Source: Epiperipatus broadwayi (Eukaryota > Onychophora > Udeonychophora > Euonychophora > Peripatidae). Taken from it: a stretch of DNA of 64,000 bases. The translations under genes were made by a program, and so were the position numbers. The notes under the pieces were generated by a model that saw only the letters and a list, made by a program, of their open reading frames with translations, was not told where the DNA came from and did no database searches. The stretch lies in NCBI GenBank assembly GCA_028023455.1, contig JAQFVV010000453.1, positions 399,001-463,000 on the forward strand. Reading direction: 5' to 3'. Below, in pieces: positions 52,336 through 63,527 of this stretch. Position 1 is the stretch's first letter, and each line of letters begins with the position of its first letter.

Positions 52336-52435
52336 GATGTTTCAACAATAATCTTTATTATTCCTTTAGGCTGCATGACATTACATAACATTGATTGCAA
52401 GGGTTACAGATGAAAATCTGGTGTCATATCAAAAG
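52336..52435 (-). repeat. LINE 3'-end fragment, tail-to-tail with the preceding one
   Basis: Minus strand: ATCTGTAACCCTTGCAATCA ... AATAATAAAGATTATTGTTGAAAC then (ATC)n. This matches CATCTGCAACCCTTGGAATCA ... AATAAAGTTTATTGTGGAAAC of the LINE end at 52.1 kb. A 5'-truncated copy of about 100 bp. Confidence 0.6.
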
Positions 52436-52854
52436 TTATATTATTATTATATGATGATGATGATGATTCTTATTATTTTTATCACTGCTATTATTATTAT
52501 AATTATTTAGAATGGAACTGCACTTATCTCTTATACTTTATTCCAAGATTTCTTTGTGGCATTGTACTTTGTATATAGTAGCTAAAGCCTTGTTGATAAA
52601 TTATGATTACAATAGAATATGTATTTTTATTGAACTGCAATTGTACAGGACTAACTTTTTTACACAGAAGCATTTTTGTATGTATAGTAGACTATAGTAT
52701 ATGCAAAATTAAAAAAATAATAATATTGTTATTTAATAAATTGAGGGTGAATATTTACTTACCACTTTACATGTGTTCACTCACTCTCATTTATTCAAAA
52801 AATATAAATAATAAAAAAATCTTAACTTTACCATATCTTTATTTTTTAAAAATA
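52436..52854. other. No recognisable feature apart from short ATG/ATT repeats
   Basis: Short (GAT)n and (ATT)n runs near 52.44-52.51 kb, then AT-rich filler. Confidence 0.5.
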
Positions 52855-53095
52855 AAATGTAGTTCCATATGGCTATTTGAGTTAGATAGCTGGATTTTTA
52901 GACATATGGATGTCTGAAAGTTGCAGATTTTTTTCACAATAGTTATACATTAGATAAAGTGCTGGGCTTGTCCTAGTATTTTTAATCTAATGAATATCCT
53001 AACACCTCACTGATGATGCTAGATGCAGAAACCGGTCTGGGGTTGAGGATATTCTCAAAGCTTGTTAAGAGTTTGTCTTGCGAACTCTATATATA
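52855..53095 (+). mobile_element. Family Z2 element, 3' part with intact hammerhead
   Basis: CCATATGGCTATTTGAGTTA, GATAGCTGGATTTTTAGACAT, TAGATAAAGTGCTGGGCTTG and the hammerhead match the 33-kb copy in reverse. The part with the TTCAGATAC..AGCTTTAGC sequence is missing (5'-truncated). No ORF, and no clear duplication. Confidence 0.65.
52994..53055 (+). ncRNA. Hammerhead ribozyme (Z2, 53.0 kb), intact core
   Basis: Stem I: ATATCCT-AAC-ACCTCA pairs with TGGGGT-TTG-AGGATAT, two helices separated by a 3x3 internal loop as in type I hammerheads. CTGATGA 53010-53016. Stem II TGC/GCA with a TAGAT loop. GAAA 53028-53031. Stem III palindrome ACCGGT 53031-53036. Cleavage nucleotide C at 53037. Every core position matches the consensus. 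Confidence 0.82.
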
Positions 53096-53805
53096 TCATA
53101 ATTAAGTACATTTTGAAGATATTCTTTTTTTTTAATAATTATATTTCTACAGAAATGTAATAGCAATGTAATTATCAATAGAATATATCCTCAGTAGTTG
53201 TTTTACTGTTTTAAGTCGATATCAACTTTGCAAGTGTTTTTAACTTTATGATAATGATAATCAAATGCTTTATAAAATATTGAAAAGGTCTGCCATATTT
53301 TCTTTTTAAATAATTCTTTTGAAGCTATGTTTAACATTACTTTGTCAATTTTATGTTTACTTGATGATAAAAATTGGAAATAAAGTACATATTGATATAT
53401 AAGTTCAAAAAATTTAAAGGTGTCAGTAGTCTACAGATTAGTGTATAGAAAAATATTATAGGTGAGCCAACAAAGTTTAGAAGGTTGTTGATTGGTAGAT
53501 TGTTTGATTTTTATCTGGTGTATAAACAAACTTGTAAACTCTTCTTTGATTGTTCTTAGCAATGAGCATAAAAAATGTATAATTTTTTAGTTATTTAAAT
53601 ATTTATAATTATTTTTACAAAATATTTGTATAGTTATTATTAAAAAAAGAAATAAATTCATATTACATTTAAATTTATTTGAAGTATATTTCATTTTAAA
53701 AATTATATAATAATAAAAAGAAAACTATGATTATTAAGCTTTGTCAAACTCTTTAATACTGATAATATGTTAGACCATTTCCATCATCTATAATTAATTT
53801 AAAAC
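53096..53805. other. No recognisable feature
   Basis: AT-rich sequence, nothing supported. Confidence 0.5.
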
Positions 53806-54056
53806 AAAGCAAAACTCTCCATACAGTAGTGCCATCTTGTGCCAACAAGAGCAATCAATGGATGCCAGGAGGCTTGTGCATAAAATCCCTATCTAGTGCC
53901 TACTCATCCAATATTCCCATACTAGTTTCTGGCTTGTGGCCTTCATCAGTGAGGAGCCACTAGATAGGGATTTTATGCACAAGCCTTCTGGCATCCATTG
54001 ATTGCTTTTGTTGGCCCAAGATGGCACTACTATATGGAGAGTTTTTCTTTGTTTTG
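53806..54056. mobile_element. Family Z foldback with a hammerhead in the loop
   Basis: Arms of about 100 bp: AAACAAAGCAAAACTCTCCA to CCCTATCTAGTGCC on the left, and its near-complement from ACTAGATAGGGATTTTATGC to GAGTTTTTCTTTGTTTT on the right. The 55-bp loop is the hammerhead. The arm sequence (CTCTCCATACAGTAGTGCCA, ATCAATGGATGCCA.AAGGC) matches the 63.6-kb element end. Most of the family Z interior is missing. Confidence 0.7.
53903..53958 (-). ncRNA. Hammerhead ribozyme (family Z, 53.9 kb), core intact
   Basis: Minus strand: CCTCA, CTGATGA, stem II GGC/GCC with a CACAA loop (first pair A-A), GAAA, palindrome ACTAGT, A at the cleavage position, TGGGAATATTGG. H17 = A is permitted. Stem I has one A-C mismatch. 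Confidence 0.72.
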
Positions 54057-54220
54057 AATTGTTTAATAACAATTATGTGCTAGTATGAGATAGTGATCAT
54101 GTGATGTTTAGTGGTTTATCTATAATTAATGTATAAAAAATGTAAACCTTTTACTTAAACAGAGACAACACAGGGTAGTAATTACCCAATGTTTTAATTT
54201 TATTTTCCATTCTTCTTCAC

Positions 54221-54335
54221 ACAATAGCTCAGTTAGTTAGAATGTTGCCTTAAAATTTGATATTCAAGTATTTGAGGGTTACGTTTGATTCCTATCCTAA
54301 TATTGTCACAGGTCAGGCCAGAAACATCTGGAAAA
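54221..54335 (+). repeat. tRNA-like SINE head, degenerate
   Basis: TAGCTCAGTTAGTTAGAATG is a good A-box region and GGGTTACGTTTGATTCC a disrupted B box, about 50 bp apart. A non-tRNA part (TGTCACAGGTCAGGCCAGAA) and an A-run follow. Not of the TCAAG superfamily. No second copy seen. Confidence 0.45.
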
Positions 54336-56009
54336 AAAGGACAATAATACTACTCAAAATGTTGAGTAATTACTAACCTGTACTGTCTATTTGTGGCTTT
54401 ATTACTGAAAAGACATTTGTATTTGAAAAGTATAAATAAAAAGTTTAAATTTTTCTATATATTAAACATTTAATGGTAAATGATGGAAATCACATTTATT
54501 ATCATTTAACTTTCAATAATATTGATTTTTTGTGATAATTTAATAAATATGAATGCAATTTGAAATTAGAATTTTATAACTTTATGATGACTTTATAATT
54601 ATTCACTTATGATAACAGAATGGAATTTATTCAACAATGACTTCATTATATTACCTTTTTCAATAGTATTATGATAATTAGGCAATAAGAAATAGAAAAT
54701 TTTATTATTATTATATATTTTATTGTATTATTTTTTATATATTTGTAAAGTTCAAATATGATTTTTAAAGATTATTTTTTATTTATAAATTCACATTTTA
54801 GACATATGAAGCACAATTTATTGGTTCATAACATTGATGAATGATTTTAATACTAAAATTAAAATGTTGAGCTATTAACTCAAATTGCCACTAGGGGATA
54901 GTGGAAAAACATTGTAATGCAAAAAAGTTAAATTTTGTAAAACTTTTAATATTACATTTTTATTACACAAAATATTGTAAATCATATTTATAAAGGATAA
55001 TGAAAATAAGAGTAAGAACTATGAGTTTTTAATGTAAATTGGAAAAATATTATTAATAAACATAATTGCATATTGTAGTCTGAGATGAAAAAATGGCTAC
55101 TTTCATATTGTAAAATTTATTCAATTTATGAATTTAAGCATTATTTTGTTTTGTTTGTTTCATGTATTTTTGGACAGCTATAATTGAAATAGTGCATACT
55201 GGTATAGCATATAACACAGTTTCAGGTATATATCACATACTTATTATGAAACAAATTTTTAACTAAAATTATTGCATCATAATTTAATAGAAGCTACTCT
55301 AATTAACTCTTTTTTAAAAAACTAATGCTTTTAAAACATGAAATGGACATATTTGTCATTTTAAATTTGATTTTAAGATATAAATAATTTAATTTTCATG
55401 GCTTAGTTTACATTTTTTTTTATCATTTATCAGTACAAATATTTGAATTTTTTATAAAAATTATTATAAAAAAATTAAATGTACTTTTATTGACAAAATA
55501 TATTTATTATAAAATATATTTAAGTAACTTGCATAATTAATAAAATCAGAATAGTCTTATGGTTAATCTCTTTATAGGTAACATGATGGTAAAATACCAG
55601 ATAAAACATTAATCCAAGAATCTGTAGGCCTAAGATAATTATACCAGCACAGCAATGATTTGAGGCTAAAAAAATAAATCATTTCAAGAAGTAGATTTGA
55701 ACAATAATAAATAAATATGCATTTAAAAAAAAAAACTGTTTCTCACTATGTAGTCAGATTTAACCTATCTACAAATTTCTTATGTTGAGCCATACTAAAC
55801 AACTTAAATCTAAATCTTTTTCTTCAAATATTTTTACTCTAAAAGACATCATAATACTGAATTAGATAACATTTAAAAGCTTATTGAAGTTATCAACATG
55901 AATTAAGGAATTTTACAGGAAAGTAACATAAAATATTCACATCTATCATATATTATAATCATTGATCCATTACTGCAAAAGTCCCACTTAATATCATTTT
56001 TTTCTTTTT
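54336..56009. other. No recognisable feature
   Basis: 1.7 kb of AT-rich sequence without shared repeats or readable frames. Confidence 0.45.
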
Positions 56010-56096
56010 CATGTGTCAAAGCATCAGCTGTGAAGAGAACCCAGGACAACTGCTTGTAAGGCAGTTGTGCTAACCACTTGGCCACCAACACTTGAC
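56010..56096 (-). repeat. Short tRNA-Val-like SINE with internal deletion
   Basis: Minus strand: GTCAAGTG leader, GGTGGCCAAGTGGTTAGC A box, CTTACAA anticodon loop, shortened T arm (CCTGGGTTCTCTTCACAGC), tail TTTGACACATG. Flanked by TAATATCATTTTTT and TAATATCAATTTTT (13 of 14), a target duplication. Confidence 0.8.
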
Positions 56097-56554
56097 TAAT
56101 ATCAATTTTTGATAGTATAAAAATGGTTTTTAGATCAATTAAAAATATAATAAGTCCTTATTCTGAATTTTCAAAAACGAACAAATGGCTGACCTGTCAT
56201 TACTCAAAAATAGATTTATATTTTGTTCTTTTTAAGTTTAATTTATATAGATGCTAAAATCAAAAACTTTTTATGCTTACATAAACATTTAAAAAAAAAA
56301 TTCATCTGATATCACGGATAAAAAATATTTGTTTTTTAAATGTTAAATATAAAAAAACATTTTATTAAAAATTATAATTGAATCTTAAAGGTATTTGATA
56401 AAAAAAACTGTATTTTTTTCAATAGGTTATAACATATTATTCTTCATTATGTGCATTAGAAATGTTTCATTATAATCAGAAAAATAATAATGTGAAAATA
56501 AATTGGGAATAAATTAAAAATCATTCAACAAAATATTCAGCAATGTTTAGGTTA
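56097..56554. other. No recognisable feature
   Basis: AT-rich sequence, nothing supported. Confidence 0.5.
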
Positions 56555-56562
56555 CTCTAGAC

Positions 56563-56944
56563 CAGGGGTCCCCAACCCTATGCTCGTGGGCACCATGGCG
56601 CCTGCAGACCATTTTGCGTGTGCCCGCTGCTATTAATTGATTTAATACAAATAAATTTAATTTTTAAAATTTTTTATGAATTATTGTATTATATTGTAAT
56701 CAAATTGTAGGGCATACTATACTTTTACACCATAAAAATATAAACGTAAATTATATGTTAAAATTTTATTTTTGAAATAAATATTTTTTTATACATTATG
56801 TGTATTATTAACAATATCAAACTATAAATTTACATTGAAAAAATAAATGGTGCCCGCCATCTGGTTGAAAAAAATAAATGGTGCCCGTCATCTGGCCAGT
56901 ATTATAAAATGTGCTCCTAAGTGCAAAAAGGTTGGGGACCCCTG
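56563..56944. mobile_element. hAT-type MITE, 382 bp, with 8-bp target duplication
   Basis: Perfect 15-bp terminal inverted repeats: CAGGGGTCCCCAACC at the left and GGTTGGGGACCCCTG at the right. Perfect 8-bp duplication CTCTAGAC on both sides (56555-56562 and 56945-56952). The interior has GTGCCCGC and TGGTGCCCG motifs in inverted and direct copies and no transposase. It would need a hAT transposase in trans. The clean ends and duplication suggest a fairly recent insertion. Confidence 0.93.
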
Positions 56945-56952
56945 CTCTAGAC

Positions 56953-58350
56953 TTTAATATTTAATATATCTGTTTATTCTGTATGATGTGTAAATGGTTA
57001 CATAGCCAATGTATAAATTGAACTTTCCATTATTCTGCAGAATTCAGCTTTTTTAAGTTTCTAACAACTCATTTAACAAGAACAGCTTTATATCTGAAAT
57101 ATATGTATAGTGAAATAAGATAATCTCAAGTTTTTAAACTTGGAAATAGTTTATGATGTAACACATTTTAAATGAGGAGTAGTTTTAAAATTTGAAATTT
57201 GTTAAATCATGCATATACATTAGTAAATAAAAGATGAAGCAGTATTTACACTGTAAACAGAAAGTGGGAGAAGTGTTGCTAATAATCCCTCTAGAAGAAT
57301 AGTGATTTTTTTTTTTGTTTAATATGGTTTATTTTGTACACCTTGACTATTAATAAAATATCATAGACCAATCTGCGGAGATTTCAGTAAAAAATATTAA
57401 ATTCTTTAATTTTGTCACTGTAGCTTATTTTTGACATACATTACCATGTAATTTATGGTTTGTGTCTGTCTACATCTACATAGGTGAGGGCTGTTAAATT
57501 CCATTAATGGAACAGATGAAGGAGATGGCCATGAGTTGTTCTAAATATTTTGATGTGTTTGCAGTAATATATATATATATATAAATAAATAAATCTATAC
57601 GTGTTACTATTGGATCTGGGAAAAAAGTAATTTTTCGGATTGTTCTTAGATTTTAGACTCTTTTTTTTTTTTTTTTTTTTAAAAAAAGAAATCACATAAT
57701 GCTTGTTTGTTGCTGTGAGTTTTGAGCAGTTTTTCAGATTTGTTTACACTATCAAATGTATTGATTAATATTAGATGTGTAATTATTTTGACTATGAAAT
57801 GGAAGCTTGAAAAATTCCAATCCTATATTTACAAAGGTAGTGCAATCACATGCTATGTTTACAATTTGAGTTCAAATACATGTATAAAATATATTGCAAT
57901 AAAAATAATAAAGTACAATAATTTAAATATTTGTGGATACTTTACTCATTATTTTTCAAATATATGTTTTGTGTATAGTTCTCTTTTTTCTTCTATTTAA
58001 ACTTAGAACAAAAGAATTAAAATAAGTCATTAGAGATAAGTTGTAATACCTTTAAAAACACCAATTATTAATTGATAGTTTCTTAGAAACATCAAAGGTA
58101 AAGTTATATTTACATGGATATAATCCCTTAATTTGCATTGCTTACACACCCATATATATATATATATATATATATGTTATTGTTCTGGATAACTCTAAAT
58201 AAAAAAATCTAAAATATGGTTAAAAGTGGTCCATTTTTTAATTGTAGAAAATTATTGACCATTGGGTCTAGAGGGCAGTTCAACTATTATTTTAAATAGA
58301 ATTCGTAAATTTCACCTAACAGTATATTTATTGAATATTAAAATATTATA
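56953..58350. other. No recognisable feature; (TA)n runs
   Basis: Contains T(22) near 57.66 kb and (TA)n near 57.57 and 58.16 kb. No gene. Confidence 0.45.
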
Positions 58351-58368
58351 TCATCATCATCATCATCA

Positions 58369-59001
58369 TCAACCATTATCAATCCACTGCAGGATGAAGG
58401 TCTTTCCAAGTTTAATCCATCTTCTCTGATCTTTAGCTTCTCTTCTCCACAACACCCCTGCACATTTTCTTATTTCATCCATCCATCTCACATGTGGTCT
58501 CTTTCTGGGTCTTTTACAATCTCTTGGAATCCAGTTTAAAATTTCAATTGTCCATCTATTATCATCTCTTCTAGCAATATGTCCAGCCCAACTCCATTTC
58601 AATCTTTTAATTTTTTCAATAAGGTCAGTAACACCTGTTTGTTGTCTTACCCATACATTGCATTTTCGATCTCTTCTTGTTACTCCCAACATACATCTCT
58701 CCATATTCCTTTGAATGGTCTGAAGTCTCTGTATTGCTCTTCTATTAAGTGTCCAAGTCTCAGATCCATAAGTAAGAACTGGTAAAACACATTTGTTAAA
58801 AACCATCCTTTTCAAACACATAGGGATATTTCCTTTTAGTATCAAGTTATTTCTACCAAAAGCACTCCAACCAAGTTTAATTCTATGATGAATTTCCTCC
58901 ATTATGTTTCCATCTGTATTAATAATCTGACCAAGGTATTTGTAACTGTTAACTTTTTCTAATTCTTCATAATCAATCTTTATTTTCATATTTGGAGCAA
59001 A
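58369..59001 (-). pseudogene. RTE LINE: C-terminal region after the RT domain
   Basis: In the same frame as the RT core. KYLGQIINTDGNIMEEIHHR and CVLPVLTYGSETWTLNRRAI are followed by LKWSWAGHIARRDDNRWTIE and a basic Trp-rich end, closing with IDNG and TGA at 58369. This region is typical of RTE-type LINEs. The stop is 1 bp from the (TGA)n tail, so there is almost no 3' UTR. Confidence 0.88.
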
Positions 59002-59736
59002 TCAATTAAACATTACTTTAGTCTTTTTAACATTTATCTTTAGTCCTACTTTTCTACTTTCATCTGCTACCTCCTGCAACATTTTCTGCAGCTCTGAAGC
59101 ATTATTTGCAAAAACAACTACATCATCTGCGAAATCTAAATGACTTAAATACTCTCCATTTACTTTCATTCCTTTAGTTTCCCATTTTAATCCACAAAAT
59201 ACTTCTTGCAGCACTGCTGTAAAGAGTTTTGGAGATATGGAGTCAGCTTGTCTTACACCTTTCTCAATGTTGATTTTTCCAGTATCATTATGTAATCCAA
59301 TTGTTGCTGTTGCATTTTTATAAATATTCTTTAAAATATGACAATATCCTGGATCTATACCTTGATGATCCAATGCTTTAATCACTGAAGAAATGTGTAT
59401 AGAATCGAATGACTTTTCATAATCTACAAATCCAAAACATAATGACAACTCATATTCGTTTGTCCTTTCTATGACTTCTCTCAATACCTGGATATGATCT
59501 ATTGTACTAAAACCACTTTTAAATCCCGCTTGTTCTCTTGGTTGGTGGAAATCCAAAGTTCTCTGTAGACGAGTTGTAATTATCTTGGTAAAAATTTTAT
59601 ATAAAACTGATAAAAGGCTGATAGGTCTGTAATTTCTAATATCTTCTTTATCACCTTTTTTAAATATTAATATTATTACTGCATTCTTCCAATCTTCCGT
59701 ACATCTTTATCATTTAGACATTTGGTATATAATGTT
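59002..59736 (-). pseudogene. RTE LINE: reverse transcriptase catalytic core
   Basis: After a frameshift near 59700 the frame reads WKNAVIILIFKKGD, NYRPISLLSVLYKIFTK, AGFKSGFSTIDHI, LCFGFVDYEKSFDSI (first catalytic Asp), GVRQADSISPKLF (normally GVRQGD, here Gly to Ala), LSHLDFADDVVVFA (FADD catalytic pair) and VGLKINVKKTKVMF. An in-frame stop follows MFN at 59002. The order of motifs is that of RTE/BovB-like LINEs. Confidence 0.9.
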
Positions 59737-59740
59737 GTTT

Positions 59741-60018
59741 TTCTGAAGGTTTGTGATGATGGTGTTCTAGCTGTATTTTTATATTAGACTATTTCCATTA
59801 TCTAATATGTGTGTTGAATGTCTTTAGAAAAGTTTAATTTTTAGTTAAATATTCCAAATGCATTCAACTGTTAGTAATATCACAGCAAACAGGTTAGTAT
59901 ATGCACCAACTGTTAGTAATATCACAGCAAACAAATGTTAATAATATCACAGCAAACAGGTTAGTATATGCACTAACTGTTAGTAATATTACAGCAAACA
60001 GATTAGTATATGCACAAC
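59741..60018. mobile_element. Family W insertion inside the RTE element
   Basis: 278 bp with no homology to RTE, flanked by the 4-bp repeat GTTT (59737-59740 and 60019-60022). The ends show a minimal inverted match only. It contains three to four imperfect copies of a roughly 42-bp unit (CTGTTAGTAATATCACAGCA, AACAGGTTAGTATATGCAC). A shorter relative lies at 32.69-32.85 kb. A 4-bp duplication fits a small DNA transposon, but ends and transposase are unknown. Confidence 0.6.
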
Positions 60019-60632
60019 GTTTCGAGAGGTATTTTTCTCCCCTCTTCACCTGCTTCTTTTAATATATCAATTATAATTCCATCATTTCCTGGAGCCTTTC
60101 CTTTCTTCATACACTTAATTGCATGTCTCACTTCTTCATTTAAAATTCTGGGCAATTCGGAAGATGTAATAGATATAGGAGGTACTTGTTCTTTATTACT
60201 ATATAATTCTTGATAAAAATCTTCTACCAATTTCATGATGTCATCTCTCTTTTTAGTAATAATTCGATCTTTTTTTCTTATTGCAGATATAAATTTCCTA
60301 CCAATACCAAAATGTTGTTTAACATTTTTGAGACTTTTATTTTCTTCTACAGCTTTCCTTGCTATTTCACAGTTATACTTTCTTATATCATTTTCAACTC
60401 TTTTTCGTACCATTTTACAAAATTCGAGATATTCAATTCTTTTTAATACATCATTTTTGTATATCTTCATATTCCTTCTTTTCTTCATAAATTCTCTAGT
60501 CTCAGTAGAAATTTTATTAGTCAATTGCTGCTTTTTTCTACCAGCTATGTTTGTTGCAGTTTTTAAAAGTGTATCAGTTATTTTCATATTAATTTCATTC
60601 AAATCTGTATCATGTTCAAAATCTCCTAACAC
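60019..60632 (-). pseudogene. RTE LINE: linker and start of reverse transcriptase
   Basis: Same frame as the endonuclease. A basic linker (KKRRNMKIYKNDVLKRIEYL) leads to LVEDFYQELYSNKE and the first RT block KCMKKGKAPGNDGIIIDILK. The frame runs into the family W insertion at 60018. Before insertion it would have read on from LET to TLYTKCLND, as the 38.8-kb relative shows (LHTKCLND). Confidence 0.85.
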
Positions 60633-61245
60633 TTAAAACCTATTTGTAAGTTCTAATTTAAATTCATTAGAATGTTTCTGAAGATTAGGAATATCAACTG
60701 TAAATATTGTTTTTCTTAATAATTTTTGTCTTTCTAGTTTTACATTCACACGTAATTTACACCTTATTAATCGATGATCACTTCCTGTGTTAAATTTATT
60801 AAGAACATTACAATCTTGAAATATGTATTTTCTGTTAGTCAAAATATAATCCAATTCTGCTGTACCTTCATTTGGATGCTTCCATGTCCATTTCCTTTTA
60901 ACATTTTTCTCAAAAAATGAATTCATAATATAAAGTTTTTCTTTTTCTGCAAACTCCACAAGTCTATGTCCTTTCTCATTTCTATTACCATAACCAAAAT
61001 TACCTACAGCAATTTCATCTTTCATTTGTCTACCAATTCTAGCATTAAAGTCTCCCATAACAATTTTAAAATGTTGTTTACTCTGATCAAAAGCCTTTTG
61101 TACATCCATATAAAAATCTTCTACTACTTCATCACTATGAGAACTTGTTGGGGCATAAACCTGAATTATCTGCATTTGGTATCTGCTATTAAGTTGTATA
61201 ACTAATCTTGCCACTCTGTGTGATACACCATCAATCTCCACAATA
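60633..61245 (-). pseudogene. RTE LINE: AP-endonuclease domain (C-terminal two-thirds)
   Basis: Encodes IQVYAPTSSHSDEVVEDFY, then FKIVMGDFNARIG (catalytic GDFN), then NEGTAELDYILTNRKYIF and NTGSDHRLIRCKL (the SDH catalytic His). The domain nicks target DNA to prime reverse transcription. The N-terminal part with the first metal-binding Asn and Glu is missing. Codons before about 61245 come from flanking AT-rich DNA. An in-frame TAA at 60633-60635 separates it from the RT part, which continues in the same frame. Confidence 0.85.
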
Positions 61246-61762
61246 TTATATATCATTATATCATTATATATATATAAAGTAGATCTATATATATAAAGTA
61301 GATCTAGCACATATAACATATATATATAAAGAATAATAATAATTCTCACAATTCAAATATAATCTTTTTTATAGGTTGAAATGATTTATAAAAAAATCGA
61401 AAAATATATAATAGTAAAAAATATATTATGTAACTTGTTGAATTCTTTTATATATTATTTCAATTACAGTTCTGAGAAGTCGAAAGGGGAAGGGGGGGAT
61501 ATGGCTGTTTATATACGATAAATGCGAATATATAGGTATATTTTTATAAACCCAAATTAGTCTGCGGAATAAAAATTACCCCAATATTTAACTTCAAATT
61601 TCCATTATTTCCTCAAATTTTTTTAAATTTTAAAAATCTCGTCTTTTCATTGAAGTAAAATGACTTTTTTTTGTGGAACTGATCCAAAATGAATCTAGCT
61701 AACATGTTGATTACTGATCTTTTTTTCTATTTATTCGCATTAAATCATTACGACGTTTTTTT
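61246..61762. other. Flank of the RTE element: small TA-rich tandem repeat, otherwise empty
   Basis: ATATATAAAGTAGATCT is repeated twice near 61265-61305. A short G run (GGGGAAGGGGGG) occurs at 61486. No gene. Confidence 0.5.
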
Positions 61763-61857
61763 CATGTGTCATAGCATCGGCCGGGAAGCGAACCCACTAA
61801 CCCGGGACAACTGCTTGTAAGGCAGCTATGCTGACCACTCGATCACCAGCGCTTGAC
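61763..61857 (-). repeat. Short tRNA-Val-like SINE with 10-bp target duplication
   Basis: Minus strand: GTCAAGCGCTGGTGATCGAG, CTTACAA anticodon loop, CCCGGGTTAGTGGGTTCGC and TTCCCGGCCGATGC, tail TATGACACATG then A-run. Flanked by ATCATTACGA on both sides (61744-61753 and 61858-61867). A good example of the family. Confidence 0.87.
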
Positions 61858-61867
61858 ATCATTACGA

Positions 61868-62749
61868 TTTTTATGTAAGAAATAAAATATAAAGAATAGC
61901 TTAGTTATATGGTAGGTTTAGTTTATAGTTATTTTATTTTAATGACGCATATGGAATGAAATAAATGAATAACAATAAAGTCATTTAATTTATTTGAATA
62001 ATAAAATAAATGATCACAAATATTTAATATATTAAAATCATTTATTTTTTATATATTGCAGGTAGTTGGATTTTTCATTCGTCTTGAGAAAAGGATTCGT
62101 TTGTATGTAAAGTATTTAAAATTGAACACGTATCAAGTTCAATTTTAACTTACAAATCTTTAAAATAAATACTCCTTCAATTATAATTAAATTAACCAAT
62201 TGATTCATTGTAACATAAAGTTATTGTATTTAATTTCATTTGAAAATAAAATTATTTTTAGTTGGCAAATATTGTTTCCTTTGTATATGTGTATGTACAC
62301 GCACACACACATTCGCGTATATTCAAAAACATTAATTAGAATAAAGGACAATCTGATCTCTATTATCTTAAACAATATAAGAGAATTTAGTTGTTATTTT
62401 TTAATACCTAAGTAAAAATCTTTATGTTAAATTTAATTAAAATGTGAATAAATAATTGTTAGCAGAATCTGTTTAGTTCATAGCTAAACAGTTTTCATTA
62501 TTTAGAAAATTATTTGTAATTTCTCGCCATATACAAAAATGTGATTTCTATATATGTATACGAATAGACTTTTCAACTCCAAAAAAAAAAAAAGATACTT
62601 TAGAGATGGGCTTTGTGATGCTATACAAACCATCCTGTAAAACATAATTACATCCACATATAAAGTATGGGTGACCATGCAATTTTTTCACATATAAAGT
62701 ATGGGTGACCATGCAATCTTTTAACTTCTGCAGAAAATATTTTTCTTTC
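61868..62749. other. No supported gene; 36-bp tandem duplication at 62.65-62.72 kb
   Basis: CACATATAAAGTATGGGTGA followed by CCATGCAATTTTTT occurs twice in a row (62654-62722). The rest is AT-rich filler. Confidence 0.5.
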
Positions 62750-63490
62750 TAAAATATCTCAACATCATCCCTGATTTAGCTCTGCTACAATATTCTATTC
62801 GCTGCCATATTTTCCCCATAAAAATAATCAGCATTGCACCTCGTTATAATGTTTTTAAAATGCTCCTTATAATATAAACAGGATCTGCTTCTCCAAGAAA
62901 AAATATGTCCAAATTCACCAAAAATATACTTTTTTAGGAAGCTTTATATTTCATTCGTTTTACACATAGAATTTTTTTTTAAAAAAAGATTTTACTCTAG
63001 TGTACTATAATATTATATCCAATGAATGGAATAATATATTGATTACTTTAATAATCTTGGCATTGTATTTTTAAAATTTTACAAAATACCTTTAAATGAA
63101 GTATTTTAAATGCCTTTATATTGAATAGATAGGGTATCCAAATCTCATTTGCATTCAATAAATTTGGTAAATAACAGTTGCAAATAAGGTAATTTAGTTG
63201 CAATAAACTTTACTGCTTGTCAGCAACTAAATCTATCTTTCTACTTATAAATCTACTGAGATATTTAAATTGTATTACATTTTTGACTTTGTAACAAACC
63301 AAGTTAAAAATTCCCAGTGTTTTTCTTCCATCACTAGCTGATAAATAAGTTGAGTTTTCTGTACTTTAATTATTAAATCAAAATCTTTGTACGATGCATT
63401 CAAAACATTAAGTACATTCTATAGATAGTCTTTTAAATTAACAAAAATAATATAATCATCAGTATATTGTAAAACCCAGAATCCAAAGAG
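62750..63490 (-). pseudogene. Degenerate LINE reverse transcriptase fragment (second LINE type)
   Basis: The minus strand encodes LQYTDDYIIFVNLKDYLYNV (the A/FADD block, first Ala changed to Thr), VLNASYKDFDLIIKVQKTQL and further C-terminal blocks, with frame changes. It continues toward a NANEIW block similar to the LINE relic at 5.1-5.5 kb. It is distinct in sequence from the RTE at 58 kb. Confidence 0.55.
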
Positions 63491-63527
63491 ATGGAATTCT
63501 TATTTTTACTTAATCAATTATAATATA

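Larger units (their letters stand above)
58351..61245 (-). mobile_element. RTE-type LINE, 5'-truncated and broken
   Basis: A non-LTR element read on the minus strand. It has an AP-endonuclease part, then reverse transcriptase, then a C-terminal region, then a short 3' end running into a (TGA)n tail (58351-58370). Such short-repeat tails are typical of RTE elements. The 5' end stops near 61245 within the endonuclease. Damage: in-frame stops at 60633 and 59002, a one-base deletion near 59700, and a 278-bp insertion at 59741-60018. Decayed relatives are at 19.3, 38.5 and 41.3 kb. Confidence 0.85.

Noticed and set aside
60003-60060. Hammerhead-like minus-strand string CAGGTGAAGAGG...CCTCTCGAAACGTTG
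   Set aside because: GTGAAGAGG and CTCTCGAAAC belong to the RTE reading frame (EAGEEGRKIPLET) and the final GTTG comes from the inserted element. The CUGAUGA core is also absent, so the likeness is chance.
60235-60636. 133-codon and other plus-strand frames over 60.0-61.2 kb
   Set aside because: Antisense shadows of the RTE coding sequence.
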